NCBI GenBank assembly: GCA_002397315.1
Contig: DHAE01000023.1
Span: 180,419 to 244,418, forward strand
Reading direction: 5' to 3'
Origin: Comamonadaceae bacterium UBA4962
GTDB taxonomy: Bacteria > Pseudomonadota > Gammaproteobacteria > Burkholderiales > Burkholderiaceae_C
DNA length: 64,000 nt
In this document: in pieces, positions 25,884 through 35,230 of the stretch
Layout: each line of letters begins with the position of its first letter
How positions within the stretch are numbered: position 1 is the first letter of the stretch
Notes under the pieces: model-generated
Told to the model about the DNA's origin: nothing
Databases searched by the model: none
Seen by the model: only the letters and a program-made list of their open reading frames with translations
Program-made: the position numbers and the translations under genes

Positions 25884-27251
25884 ATGAGCGCTGGAATGCA
25901 AGCTTTCCAAGACGGCTGGAAGAACCGGCCCCACCCCACCCTGGCGGCCGCCCTGCCCCGCCGCATCGCGATGGGCGACGTCCCGCCGCTGCCGCTGGCG
26001 CGATCCGCAGACATGCCGCCGCAGGCGGGCTTCGCGCGCGGCTCGCTCGCCATCGACCTGTCGGGCCTGGTCCTTTCGCTCCCCCAGGAGCGACCGCTCG
26101 CGGTCGGGCACGCCGGCGGGGACGGGGACCGCTGCGTGCTGTCGCTGCAACTGGGCGGCATCGCCCTGCAGGGCATACACGCCCTGCAGGGCACGCAGGT
26201 CTGGCAAACGGATCTCGACGGCGCCGGCACGGCCCTCCCGCGCAACGCCCGCCGCGGCGGCAGCGCCGACGCCAACGCCCACCCCACCTGGATCCAGACC
26301 GCGAACGAGCAACGCACCGTGCTGCAGAACCTGCCGGGCGGCAACGGAGCCACGCTCCTCTCGACCTACTCGAACCATCGCGCGGCCTTCAACGACGTGT
26401 TCACGGACCCGCTCGCCTATGCGTTCCAGTCCGGCTGGGGCACCCAGGCCATCTCCGACATGGCGGACGACACCCACACCGCCGTCAATCAGGGCGGCCA
26501 GATCAACGACCCCAGCAAGGACTACGGCGGCACGACCTACAACGGCAATGCCCAGACGCAGCAGCTCGCGCTGCTCACCACGCTGACGTCGATGGCCCAG
26601 AGCAACGATCCCAACGCGCCGGAAGACCCCACCAACCCCTACAACCAGGCGGCGGCGGCCACCCTGACGTTCGGCTCCAGCGTGACGCAGAACACCAACG
26701 TGCAGCAGATCACCGACGTTCCGCCCCAGACCAAGGACGGCGTGTACGGCATCGTGCAGGGCGGCGAGCCGGCCGAACCGCACTCCGTCTCCGACGTGTA
26801 CAAGTTCCTGAACGGCAGCCCGATCGGCGGACGCGACGCGCAGGGCAACACCTGGACGCGCTCGCTCAGCGAAGACGAACGCGCGTTCGTGCGCAAGCTG
26901 CAGGCCGACATCGCCGACCACGCGGCGCGGCTCGCGGCGCGCAAGCCGGTGCCGCTGGCGCGCGGCGCCGTGGATGCGCGGCTGGCGTGCCACGTGTACC
27001 TGCAGTTCGGCACGCAGGCGGACGGCACGGTGGCGCTGCTCGACGGCCGCGTGGAGCTGGAGGGGTTCGACCTGCACTTCGACGACGCCGCGTGGGACGA
27101 TGCCCTCGGAGCGGAACTCGCCCACACGGCCCGCGGCGCGCTCGGAGAAGCCCGCTTCATCAAGAGCCTGCTGCACGACCGCATCGCCGATGCGCTCGAA
27201 CGCACCCTCGTGAAGCCGCTGGCGCAGGCCCTGCTGGGTACGGCGCCGTGA
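25884..27251 (+). CDS. hypothetical protein of the TULIP-like operon
   Basis: A 455-residue protein I do not recognise. Three parts are visible: an N-terminal strand-rich region (about 45-100, RGSLAIDLSGLVLSL, LSLQLGGIALQGIHAL), a central region (about 125-300) rich in Asn, Gln, Thr and Gly with low predicted regularity (NNNA-like, Gln-rich stretches), and a C-terminal part with strands (LACHVYLQFG, VALLDGRVELEGFDLHF) and helices (ARFIKSLLHDRIADALERTL). N- and C-terminal parts could pair into a lipid-tube-like domain with a long linker between. The stop overlaps the next gene as GTGA. Confidence 0.6.
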   Translation: MSAGMQAFQDGWKNRPHPTLAAALPRRIAMGDVPPLPLARSADMPPQAGFARGSLAIDLSGLVLSLPQERPLAVGHAGGDGDRCVLSLQLGGIALQGIHALQGTQVWQTDLDGAGTALPRNARRGGSADANAHPTWIQTANEQRTVLQNLPGGNGATLLSTYSNHRAAFNDVFTDPLAYAFQSGWGTQAISDMADDTHTAVNQGGQINDPSKDYGGTTYNGNAQTQQLALLTTLTSMAQSNDPNAPEDPTNPYNQAAAATLTFGSSVTQNTNVQQITDVPPQTKDGVYGIVQGGEPAEPHSVSDVYKFLNGSPIGGRDAQGNTWTRSLSEDERAFVRKLQADIADHAARLAARKPVPLARGAVDARLACHVYLQFGTQADGTVALLDGRVELEGFDLHFDDAAWDDALGAELAHTARGALGEARFIKSLLHDRIADALERTLVKPLAQALLGTAP

Positions 27252-28270
27252 GGATCGGGGCCGCGGCGCAGGACCCCGTCAACGCCATCCTCCAGGGCCT
27301 GATGGCTCCGGAGATGCAGGGCTTCGAGCGCGAACTCGCGAAGGCGCTGGAGCCCCAGCACGGCTACCTCACGGATGCCGAGATGGCGCTCTACCGCGGC
27401 GGCAAGAAGCTGCGGCCGCTGATGCTGCTGCTCACGGCGCGCGTCTTCCAGCCCGCCGGCGAACTGCCGCACAAGGTGCTGCGCGCCTCGGCATCGCTGG
27501 AGATGCTGCACGTGGCGAGCCTGATCCACGACGACATCATCGACCACGCATCGCTGCGGCGCGGGCACCACAGCGTGAACGCGGCGCGTGGCACCGAGAT
27601 GGCGATCCTGATCGGCGACATGCAGTTCCTCCAGGCCGTGCGCTGCTTCGTCGACGCCATCGAGAGCGAAGACGACATGCAGCTCGTGAAGTGGGTGCTG
27701 GACTCCGCCTTCGACATCTGCCGCGGCGAGATCGACGAGATGACCACCCAGCCCTACTGGCATCCGGATTCGCTGCTCGCCCGCTACCTGACCACGGTGG
27801 ACCGCAAGACCGCCGTCCTGTTCGGCCTGGCCTGCGAATCCGGCGCCGCGCTGATGCGCGCGCGCACCTCGGAGCTGCGCCGGCTCGGCTCCTTCGGCCG
27901 CTACATGGGGCGCGCGTTCCAGATGATGGACGACATCTTCGACCTCGCCCACTCGGACGAGGAGGCCGGCAAGCGCAAGGGCATCGACCTCCACCAGCGC
28001 CGCATCACCCTGCCGATCATCCATGCGATGAAGCGGTTCGGCGACGCTCATCCGATGGTGCGCTACCTGCGCAGCGACGAGGTGCCTCCACCGGAGCAGA
28101 TCAACGCCTGGGTGGACGAGATCCGCCGTTCGGATGCCTTCGCGCTCGCCTACGCACAGGCCCGCGACACCGCGCTCCACGCCGTGCAATACCTGGACAA
28201 CCTGCCGCCCGGTCCGCACCTGAAGGCCCTGCACGACATCACCATGCATGTCGTCGACCGGCCCTACTGA
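27248..28270 (+). CDS. polyprenyl diphosphate synthase family protein
   Basis: A 340-residue trans-isoprenyl diphosphate synthase with a complete active site: GGKKLRP (51-57), first Asp-rich motif LIHDDIIDHASLRRG (95-99 as DDxxD), and second Asp-rich motif FQMMDDIFDLAHS (228-232) followed by GKRKGIDLHQRRITLP. It should therefore bind magnesium and condense isopentenyl units with an allylic diphosphate. The genes around it code for putative lipid-binding proteins, not for a quinone or carotenoid pathway. GTG 27248 is used because it overlaps the previous stop (GTGA); ATG 27302 is an alternative. This is not the housekeeping ispA/ispB context. Confidence 0.88.
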   Translation: MRIGAAAQDPVNAILQGLMAPEMQGFERELAKALEPQHGYLTDAEMALYRGGKKLRPLMLLLTARVFQPAGELPHKVLRASASLEMLHVASLIHDDIIDHASLRRGHHSVNAARGTEMAILIGDMQFLQAVRCFVDAIESEDDMQLVKWVLDSAFDICRGEIDEMTTQPYWHPDSLLARYLTTVDRKTAVLFGLACESGAALMRARTSELRRLGSFGRYMGRAFQMMDDIFDLAHSDEEAGKRKGIDLHQRRITLPIIHAMKRFGDAHPMVRYLRSDEVPPPEQINAWVDEIRRSDAFALAYAQARDTALHAVQYLDNLPPGPHLKALHDITMHVVDRPY

Positions 28271-28294
28271 ACCACACCACGAGAGGGAAACACC

Positions 28295-30181
28295 ATGGGT
28301 CTGCAGCTCTTCCACTTCGTCTACAACACCCTGATGCAGAAGGCGAACGACAACACGCCCGGCAACAGCCTGTTCCTGCCGGTCGCGCTGTCGGGCATGA
28401 AGAAATCCGACGGCACCCCGTACCTTCCGCTGCAGGGCAACGACTGGGATCTGGACAACATCGGCGGCGCGGCCGACATCTCCAACGACCTGTCCACGTC
28501 CTGGTTCACCGCCCTCATGCCCCAGCTGATCAAGCTGAGCAGCCTCCAGCCCGGCCCGCAGGTGACGGCGCAGATGATCGCCGACGCCAAGGCCGCCGTG
28601 GACTACATCACCGGCAAGGGCCCCGTCCAGCCGCTCGGCGTGCAGCCCTGCGCGGGCTGCGGCCCGGACCTGCACGTCACGCGCATCGAGATCGACGGAC
28701 TGGCGAACATCGCGGTGAGCGGGCAGCCGCCCGCCGTCACGTCCAGCAATGCGGGCTACGACGCGACCATCACCCTCGACCTGAATGCCTACCCTTCCAC
28801 GCAGCAGCCGTGGAACGATGCGCTCGCGCTCGCCGGGCCAGAGCAGGGTGTCGACTCGAACGGCGGCACGGCCTTCGAGGGACTCAGCTTCATGCTGACG
28901 CAGTGCCTCTGCTTCTACGAACGCAAGTCCGGGAAGGTGGTTCCGCCCCCGCCGACCCTGGGCCTCGCGCCGTCCTCGCGCAGTCCGAACGGCTTCGACT
29001 GCACGGCCAGCGGCATCGCGCTGCTGACGCTCTCCAACGCCAAGGTGGTCGCGGGCACCACGGTCGACGTGAACGGCCAGGACACGGCCCTGCAGATCGT
29101 CCTGAACAGCATCGAACTGCAGGGCACCCAGGCCGCGACGCCCGCGTTCTCGCTGAAGAACCTGCAGTACCAGAGCATGGCGCCGGTGCCGTTTCCGGCC
29201 TACATCAGCAACAAGGTGTTCTATGCGCCATGGAGCACCTTCTTCAAGAACCTGCTGGCCACGGCGGACGCCGCGCAGATGCTGACGCGCCAGGTCAACC
29301 AGGCGCTGGCGGACGGCAACAACCGCACGCAGGTGCAGAACCTGCTCAACCAGCAGTTGAACAGCGCTTTCGACAGCATCTTCGGCAGTACGCAGGTAGC
29401 GGGCAGCACGGTGGACACCGACGCGAACGCCGTGGACAAGTACCTGTTCAACCGGGCCCGCGGCGCCCTCAACGACCGCAGCAGCTACGTTTACGTGCCC
29501 ACCCTGGTGCTGGGTTCCACGTCGCCCGTGCTGGAGCCGTACACCGCGGTAGATCTCACCATCGCCGGCCCGTTCAGCACCAAGGTGATGAGCACCATCA
29601 CCATCTCGATTTCGGACATCGTGCTGCAGAACCTGGCCATCCACGGCCTCTCGAACGTGGTCGCGCCGCCCGACGCCATCGTCTTCGGCAGCAACCAGCA
29701 GGCCAGCGCGAAGCTGCTGCTGGGCAGCATGGACCCGGGGCCGACGGTGCAGGTGAAGGGTACGCCCCGCACCGTGCCCTCTCCGCCCGCCACGGCCAAC
29801 ACCCCGTTCACGCTGAACGTGCAGGTGAACCAGAACACGCCGATTCCGATCGGCGGCACGCTGAGCCTCAGCCTGCAGAACACCAGCGGCACGCTGGGCG
29901 TCCGGACCACCCTGAACGCGTCCGGAGACACGCCGGACGACCTGGCGCTCAACTACAGCCAGATCCTGCTCGTGGCCGGCGACGGCGACCTCGCGATGAC
30001 CATCACGCTGTCGGATGGAGACGCCCAGTACGGCACGTTCATCAACGCATTCCTGGGGCAGTCCCAGTTCATCGAGGGCATCCTGTCCGCGCTGAACCAG
30101 GCGATCCAGGACAACCTCGCGCAGATCAGCGAAGCGGCGACGAAATTCGCGCGCTCCGCCTTGAACAACCTGGGGCAGTGA
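28295..30181 (+). CDS. large TULIP/P47-like putative lipid-binding protein
   Basis: A 628-residue protein without signal peptide. It starts MGLQLFHFVYNTLMQKANDN and contains a CAGCG turn near residue 125, a strand-rich first half (LHVTRIEIDGLANIAVSG, YDATITLDLNAY, VVAGTTVDVNGQDTALQIVL), a helical middle (FFKNLLATADAAQMLTRQVN, QVQNLLNQQLNSAFDSIFG) and a second strand-rich part (AVDLTIAGPFSTKVMSTITI, FTLNVQVNQNTPIPIGGTL) closing with long helices. Two strand-plus-helix halves of similar size fit a double-barrel tube. The reading is by secondary-structure pattern; homologues should be found by profile search. A ribosome site GAGAGGGA precedes the start. Confidence 0.55.
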   Translation: MGLQLFHFVYNTLMQKANDNTPGNSLFLPVALSGMKKSDGTPYLPLQGNDWDLDNIGGAADISNDLSTSWFTALMPQLIKLSSLQPGPQVTAQMIADAKAAVDYITGKGPVQPLGVQPCAGCGPDLHVTRIEIDGLANIAVSGQPPAVTSSNAGYDATITLDLNAYPSTQQPWNDALALAGPEQGVDSNGGTAFEGLSFMLTQCLCFYERKSGKVVPPPPTLGLAPSSRSPNGFDCTASGIALLTLSNAKVVAGTTVDVNGQDTALQIVLNSIELQGTQAATPAFSLKNLQYQSMAPVPFPAYISNKVFYAPWSTFFKNLLATADAAQMLTRQVNQALADGNNRTQVQNLLNQQLNSAFDSIFGSTQVAGSTVDTDANAVDKYLFNRARGALNDRSSYVYVPTLVLGSTSPVLEPYTAVDLTIAGPFSTKVMSTITISISDIVLQNLAIHGLSNVVAPPDAIVFGSNQQASAKLLLGSMDPGPTVQVKGTPRTVPSPPATANTPFTLNVQVNQNTPIPIGGTLSLSLQNTSGTLGVRTTLNASGDTPDDLALNYSQILLVAGDGDLAMTITLSDGDAQYGTFINAFLGQSQFIEGILSALNQAIQDNLAQISEAATKFARSALNNLGQ

Positions 30182-30185
30182 CACC

Positions 30186-32744
30186 ATGGCCGACAGCATC
30201 TATGCCACCCTGCAGGGCGCACTGCAGTCCACCAGCACCACCAAGGTGCTGCAACTGGCGCACGACCAGTTTCCCGGCCCCATCCAGACCGCGCTGGGGT
30301 ACTACCTGCAGGGCATCACGCTGCAGCTCGGTCCGGCCGCCTCCCTGGCGGTCAACCCCTCCACACGGCAGCTCGAGGTGCAGGCCCGCATCGAAGGCGC
30401 CGACCTGGATCTGCAGGCCACGGCGGACGGTGCCACGCTCACGCTCACCAGCACCCAGTACGCCGATGCGCAGTTGGTGCTCGCGTTCACCCGCACCGAT
30501 GCGGGCGTGGAGATGACGCTGGACGCCACCATGGGCGACACGCTGCAGTGGCCGCTGAACACGGTCTGGCCCGCGCTCCTGGACTGGAACCCGGCCAACC
30601 AGACCGCCTTCGCGCACGGCACGCTCGCGCTGCGCTACGCACCCGGCCCGGCCATCGCCTTCACCGGACAGGGCGGGCTGGTGTATGCGGGCCAGCCCTT
30701 CCTGAATGCCGCCATCAGCGTGCAGCGCGCGGCCGACGGCGCGGGCGTGATGGTCGGCGCGGTGGTGGACCAGTGGTCCCCGGGATCGCTCTGGCAGCCG
30801 CTGTCCTCGCTCCAGCTCCGGCACGGCGGCGTGGTGGTCTCCACCCTGCCCGGGTCATCCGGCAGCCTGTCGTCGCTCGGGCTGCTCAGCCCGCAGGACG
30901 TGCCCGCCATCGCCGCGGACTTCGACATCGCGCCCGGGTTCGCGCTCTTCGGCTCGCTGCAGTTGACCGGCGCGCTCCAGTCCGTCGCCAACTTCATGGG
31001 CGACGTTTCCGAACTGGATCTCTTCGCCACGTATGCCAAAGGCAGCGGAGACAAGTCGCTCAAGGCCGTGCTCGCCAATCGTTTCAGCGCGATGGACAAC
31101 GGTGTCTTCGCCTTCGGCGGATTCACGCTCGAATGGGACGACCCGGGCCAGGGCAACAGCCGCATCAGCGCCACGGCGGCCGGGTCCTTCCACCCGGACG
31201 CCTCCACCGCGATCGACCTGGCGCTCACGGGCAGCGTCACGCCCTCCGAAGGCACCTTCGCCCTCACGTTCGCGCTGACCAACTGGAAGCAGCCCTTCGG
31301 CCTGCGCACGGTCACCATCGCCGAACTGCAGGGCGCCGCGACCATGGGGGCCGCCGCCGCTGGCGTGACGATCAGTGCCGGCGGCGCGCTCAAGCTGCAG
31401 AACCCCGATGCGCCGCAGTACGAGTTCGACGTCGGCTTCGAAGTCGAAGTGGTCGATTTCGAAGTGCCCAGCGGCATCGCGCTCTGGACGCAGGCCGATC
31501 AGGCGCCGATGCAGCTGTCGAGCGTCTTCAACGCCGCCTTCGCGCTCGACATCTCGCCGGCGGCACTCGAACAACAGGGCGAGCCCGAGATCGCCGAGGT
31601 GGTGCGGTTCCTGGACGAGATCGTCCGCCTGCGCCAGTTCGTGTTCTGGTTCGTGGAAGGCGCCTCGCTGCAGAAGATCGGCGACCACGGCCCCTTCCCC
31701 GCCGGCTTCGGCCTGCAGGCGGACTTCGCCCTGCTGGGCCAGCCGGACGTGCGCATCACCGCCACGCTCGCCCAGTCGGCCAGCGCCAAGGCCGGATTCA
31801 CCGGTCTCATCCTCGTGCAGCAGGCCATCGCCTGGGGCTCGGTCTTCCGGATCTCGGGCTGGGATCCCGATACCCGCCAGCCCAGCGCGCAGGGGCCGCA
31901 GATCGCGATCGCGGCCACGCCCGAAGGCATCGTCGTGCCGGGGGTGAACGGCGGCAATCCGGTGCGCTTCTACTCCTCCCTCTACCTGCGGTTCCTCGAT
32001 CTGGTGGAAGACCACCTGTACGCCCTCGCCACCACCGACAACCGCTTCCAGCTGGACTACGCGGTGCAGAACGGCCAGCCCGCGGGCGAATGCGGCGTCT
32101 GGAGCGGCCACAGCATCACCTTCCTGCTCGATCCGGACAAGACCCAGCTGGCCGCGGCCTTCGGCTTCAACTTCGGCTGGAAGGACCTCGAGTGGAGCGG
32201 CATCACGCTCTGGGGCGTCACCCTGGTGCCCCAGATACGCCTGCCCGACTTCAGCATCGCTGCGGGCCTGGGCTTTTCCGCATCGCTGCAATCGCTGGTG
32301 GTGACGGGCTACTTCGATTTCAGCCTGCTGGGCCTCGAACTGCATCTGGGCAGCCAGGACAGCCCCTACACCCTGCTGAACGTGGACGTGGCCAACGTGA
32401 TCACCCGCCTCAAGGACGTGGCCGGCCAGTTGCTCGTCGCGGTGCAGCGCGAGGCCTCCGCGCTGATGCAGGCGGTGCTGTCGGGCCTGCAGGACTTCCT
32501 GCGCTGGGCCAAGGCGCAGTGGCGCAACTTCGTCAACGGGCTGGAGCTGATCGGCAAGATCCTGCAGGAGCAGTTCCAGCAGCTCGGCCGGGTGCTGGCT
32601 TCCCTGCTCCAGGGGCTGGGCGCGCTGGCCGCCCAGGTGCAGCAGGCGATGGTGGCGCTGGGCTACGAGCTCGAGAAGGTGGTGAAGTGGGTCGGCGATC
32701 TGTTCGGCTGCCCGGTCTCGAAGGCATCGAACGCCTTGCCATGA
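30186..32744 (+). CDS. large beta-repeat protein with C-terminal amphipathic helices
   Basis: An 852-residue protein, last gene of the operon, beginning 4 bases after the previous stop. Most of its length is built from alternating strands that read like concentric sheets (LEVQARIEGADLDLQAT, LTLTSTQYADAQLVLAFT, AIDLALTGSVTPSEGTFALT, GFGLQADFALLGQPDVRITA). The final 130 residues switch to amphipathic helix (LLVAVQREASALMQAVLSGL, FVNGLELIGKILQEQFQQLG, VQQAMVALGYELEKVVKWVG). No signal peptide, no lipobox, no catalytic motif. The helical tail could bind membranes or partners. I do not know this family; it is probably a partner of the lipid-binding proteins encoded upstream. Confidence 0.6.
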   Translation: MADSIYATLQGALQSTSTTKVLQLAHDQFPGPIQTALGYYLQGITLQLGPAASLAVNPSTRQLEVQARIEGADLDLQATADGATLTLTSTQYADAQLVLAFTRTDAGVEMTLDATMGDTLQWPLNTVWPALLDWNPANQTAFAHGTLALRYAPGPAIAFTGQGGLVYAGQPFLNAAISVQRAADGAGVMVGAVVDQWSPGSLWQPLSSLQLRHGGVVVSTLPGSSGSLSSLGLLSPQDVPAIAADFDIAPGFALFGSLQLTGALQSVANFMGDVSELDLFATYAKGSGDKSLKAVLANRFSAMDNGVFAFGGFTLEWDDPGQGNSRISATAAGSFHPDASTAIDLALTGSVTPSEGTFALTFALTNWKQPFGLRTVTIAELQGAATMGAAAAGVTISAGGALKLQNPDAPQYEFDVGFEVEVVDFEVPSGIALWTQADQAPMQLSSVFNAAFALDISPAALEQQGEPEIAEVVRFLDEIVRLRQFVFWFVEGASLQKIGDHGPFPAGFGLQADFALLGQPDVRITATLAQSASAKAGFTGLILVQQAIAWGSVFRISGWDPDTRQPSAQGPQIAIAATPEGIVVPGVNGGNPVRFYSSLYLRFLDLVEDHLYALATTDNRFQLDYAVQNGQPAGECGVWSGHSITFLLDPDKTQLAAAFGFNFGWKDLEWSGITLWGVTLVPQIRLPDFSIAAGLGFSASLQSLVVTGYFDFSLLGLELHLGSQDSPYTLLNVDVANVITRLKDVAGQLLVAVQREASALMQAVLSGLQDFLRWAKAQWRNFVNGLELIGKILQEQFQQLGRVLASLLQGLGALAAQVQQAMVALGYELEKVVKWVGDLFGCPVSKASNALP

Positions 32745-32783
32745 ACCGGGGGCGAGCGGCGCGGCCCCCTGCGCGCCGCCGCC

Positions 32784-32808
32784 GCGGCCCTGTCCTCGGG
32801 AGGGCCGC
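32784..32808 (+). terminator. possible hairpin terminator after the TULIP-like operon
   Basis: GCGGCCCT-N9-AGGGCCGC forms a perfect 8-bp GC stem 40 bases after the last stop. There is no T-tract, so intrinsic termination is uncertain. Confidence 0.35.
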
Positions 32809-32903
32809 GCATGCCGCGGCCACCCGTCGGAATTAATCCATCAGATTTTCACGCTCCAGGGAATGCGTAAATACCCTGCGATATACCCGACAGCCCGGAA
32901 AAC

Positions 32904-33575
32904 TCAACGGAACCGGGATTGCGGCACCACCTGCAATTCACCGTCCAGTGAACCCAGATACCCCGCCAGGGCCTTCAGCTCGGCGTTGGAGAACTGCTTG
33001 GCGATGCCCGCCATGATGGCGTTGGAGCGCCCCACGGGGGCGTTGCCGTTCGCGCCGCCGCCCGCCTTGTACGACTTGAGCGCGGCGAAGAGGTAGTCGG
33101 GGTGCTGGCCGGCGATCTTCGGGTACGACGGATCGATCGGCTTGGAGAAGCTCTCGCCGTGGCAGGAGACGCAGGCGCCCTTCTGCAGCAGCTGCGCCAC
33201 CTGGGCGCTCGGCTCGCGCGAGGGCTTGGCGGGTGCGCCGCCCTGGGGCACCTGGCCCGCGTAGTAGGCGGACACGTCGGCGATGTCCTGGTCGGTGAGC
33301 GAATCGGCGATGCCGCGCATGGTGGGATGCCGGCGGTCGCCCTTCTTGTAGGCCTGCAGCGCCGAGGCGATGTAGCCGGCGTTCTGGCCCGAGATCATGG
33401 GCACCTTGTACACCTCGGGGAAGCTCGCCTGGTAGCCGGGGATGCCGTGGCAGCCGATGCACATGGCGATCTTGCCTGCCCCGGCCTTCGCGTCTCCCTT
33501 GACCTCCTGGGCGTGGGCGCCGAAGGTCACGCAAGCGACAGCGGCGGCGAATATCGTGGACAGCTTCTTGTTCAT
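32904..33575 (-). CDS. cytochrome c4-type diheme protein
   Basis: A 223-residue periplasmic protein with a signal peptide (MNKKLSTIFAAAVACVTFGA, cleavage after AHA) and two class I cytochrome c domains. Heme-binding CxxCH motifs are CIGCH in the first half and CVSCH in the second; the axial Met ligands are probably in HPTMRGIAD and NAIMAGIAK. Cytochrome c4 carries electrons from the bc1 complex to terminal oxidases. ATG 33575 is chosen for its signal peptide; the six extra codons upstream have no ribosome site. It is transcribed away from the MoxR gene across a 115-base gap. Confidence 0.93.
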   Translation of the reverse strand: MNKKLSTIFAAAVACVTFGAHAQEVKGDAKAGAGKIAMCIGCHGIPGYQASFPEVYKVPMISGQNAGYIASALQAYKKGDRRHPTMRGIADSLTDQDIADVSAYYAGQVPQGGAPAKPSREPSAQVAQLLQKGACVSCHGESFSKPIDPSYPKIAGQHPDYLFAALKSYKAGGGANGNAPVGRSNAIMAGIAKQFSNAELKALAGYLGSLDGELQVVPQSRFR

Positions 33576-33690
33576 TTTGCGCGCACAATCCAATGGAGTT
33601 TGTCGGTGCTCGGGGGGCCAAGATGATTATAGACAGCGCCCGTTCCAGCCATTTATCAACGATTACCCTCACCGCCCACGCGCAACGCCC

Positions 33691-34545
<855 letters not shown>

Positions 34546-34562
34546 ACCGGAGGTCTGGCGCC

Positions 34563-35189
34563 GTGGCCTTCGTCGAACCCGTCATCCTGCAGGACCGCGG
34601 CATCCGCCTGGAGCCGCTCGCGCTCGCCCATGAAGCGGGCCTCGCCGCCGCGGCGGCCGACGGCCAGCTCTGGACGCTGCGCGTCACTTCCGTGCCCGAG
34701 CCCGCGAACACCCGCGCCTACATCGAGGCCGCGCTAGAGGGCCGCGCCCAGGGGCACCGCTTCGCCTTCGCGGTGGTGGACGCCGCCAGCGGCGAGGTGC
34801 TGGGCACCACCAGCTACCACGACATCCTGCCCGCCGTGAAGCGCGTGGAGATCGGCTGGACCTGGTACGCCCGGCGCGTGCAGCGCACCCACGTGAACAC
34901 CACCGCCAAGCTGCTGATGATGGGCCATGCGTTCGACACGCTGGGCTGCCACGTCGTGGGCTGGCGCACCGACAATTTCAACTTCGCCTCGCAGCGCGCG
35001 ATCGAGCGCCTGGGCGCGAAGAAGGACGGCGTGCTCCGCGGCCACGCGCTGCGCCGCGACGGCACCATCCGCGACACCGTGATGTACAGCCTGCGCGCCG
35101 GCGAATGGTCCGAGACGAAAGCCCATCTGCGCTACCTGCTGGAGCGCCACGAGACGGCGGCGTCAGGCGCGGGCACGGCCGCGGCCTGA
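34563..35189 (+). CDS. GNAT acetyltransferase (RimJ/RimL-like)
   Basis: A 208-residue GNAT-fold protein of the RimJ/RimL/YdaF-like type. It begins VAFVEPVILQDRGIRLEPLA, has the beta-strand pair FAFAVVDAASGEVLGTTSYH, then VEIGWTWYARRVQRTHVNTT, the acetyl-CoA-binding turn and helix, and NFASQRAIERLGAKKDGVLR with the asparagine-rich motif typical of this group. GTG 34563 is chosen as start after a GGAGG ribosome site. It lies between the MoxR and VWA genes on the same strand. Its substrate, protein N terminus or small amine, cannot be told. Confidence 0.87.
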   Translation: MAFVEPVILQDRGIRLEPLALAHEAGLAAAAADGQLWTLRVTSVPEPANTRAYIEAALEGRAQGHRFAFAVVDAASGEVLGTTSYHDILPAVKRVEIGWTWYARRVQRTHVNTTAKLLMMGHAFDTLGCHVVGWRTDNFNFASQRAIERLGAKKDGVLRGHALRRDGTIRDTVMYSLRAGEWSETKAHLRYLLERHETAASGAGTAAA

Positions 35190-35230
35190 CGCGGCACGCA
35201 CGCACGACAAGCCACGAAGGACGCACCGGC

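Noticed and set aside
24027..30199. Two very long antisense frames (about 1,050 and 1,190 codons) across the TULIP-like operon
   Set aside because: Composition is Gly/Val/His/Arg noise opposite good coding frames with coupled starts on the plus strand.
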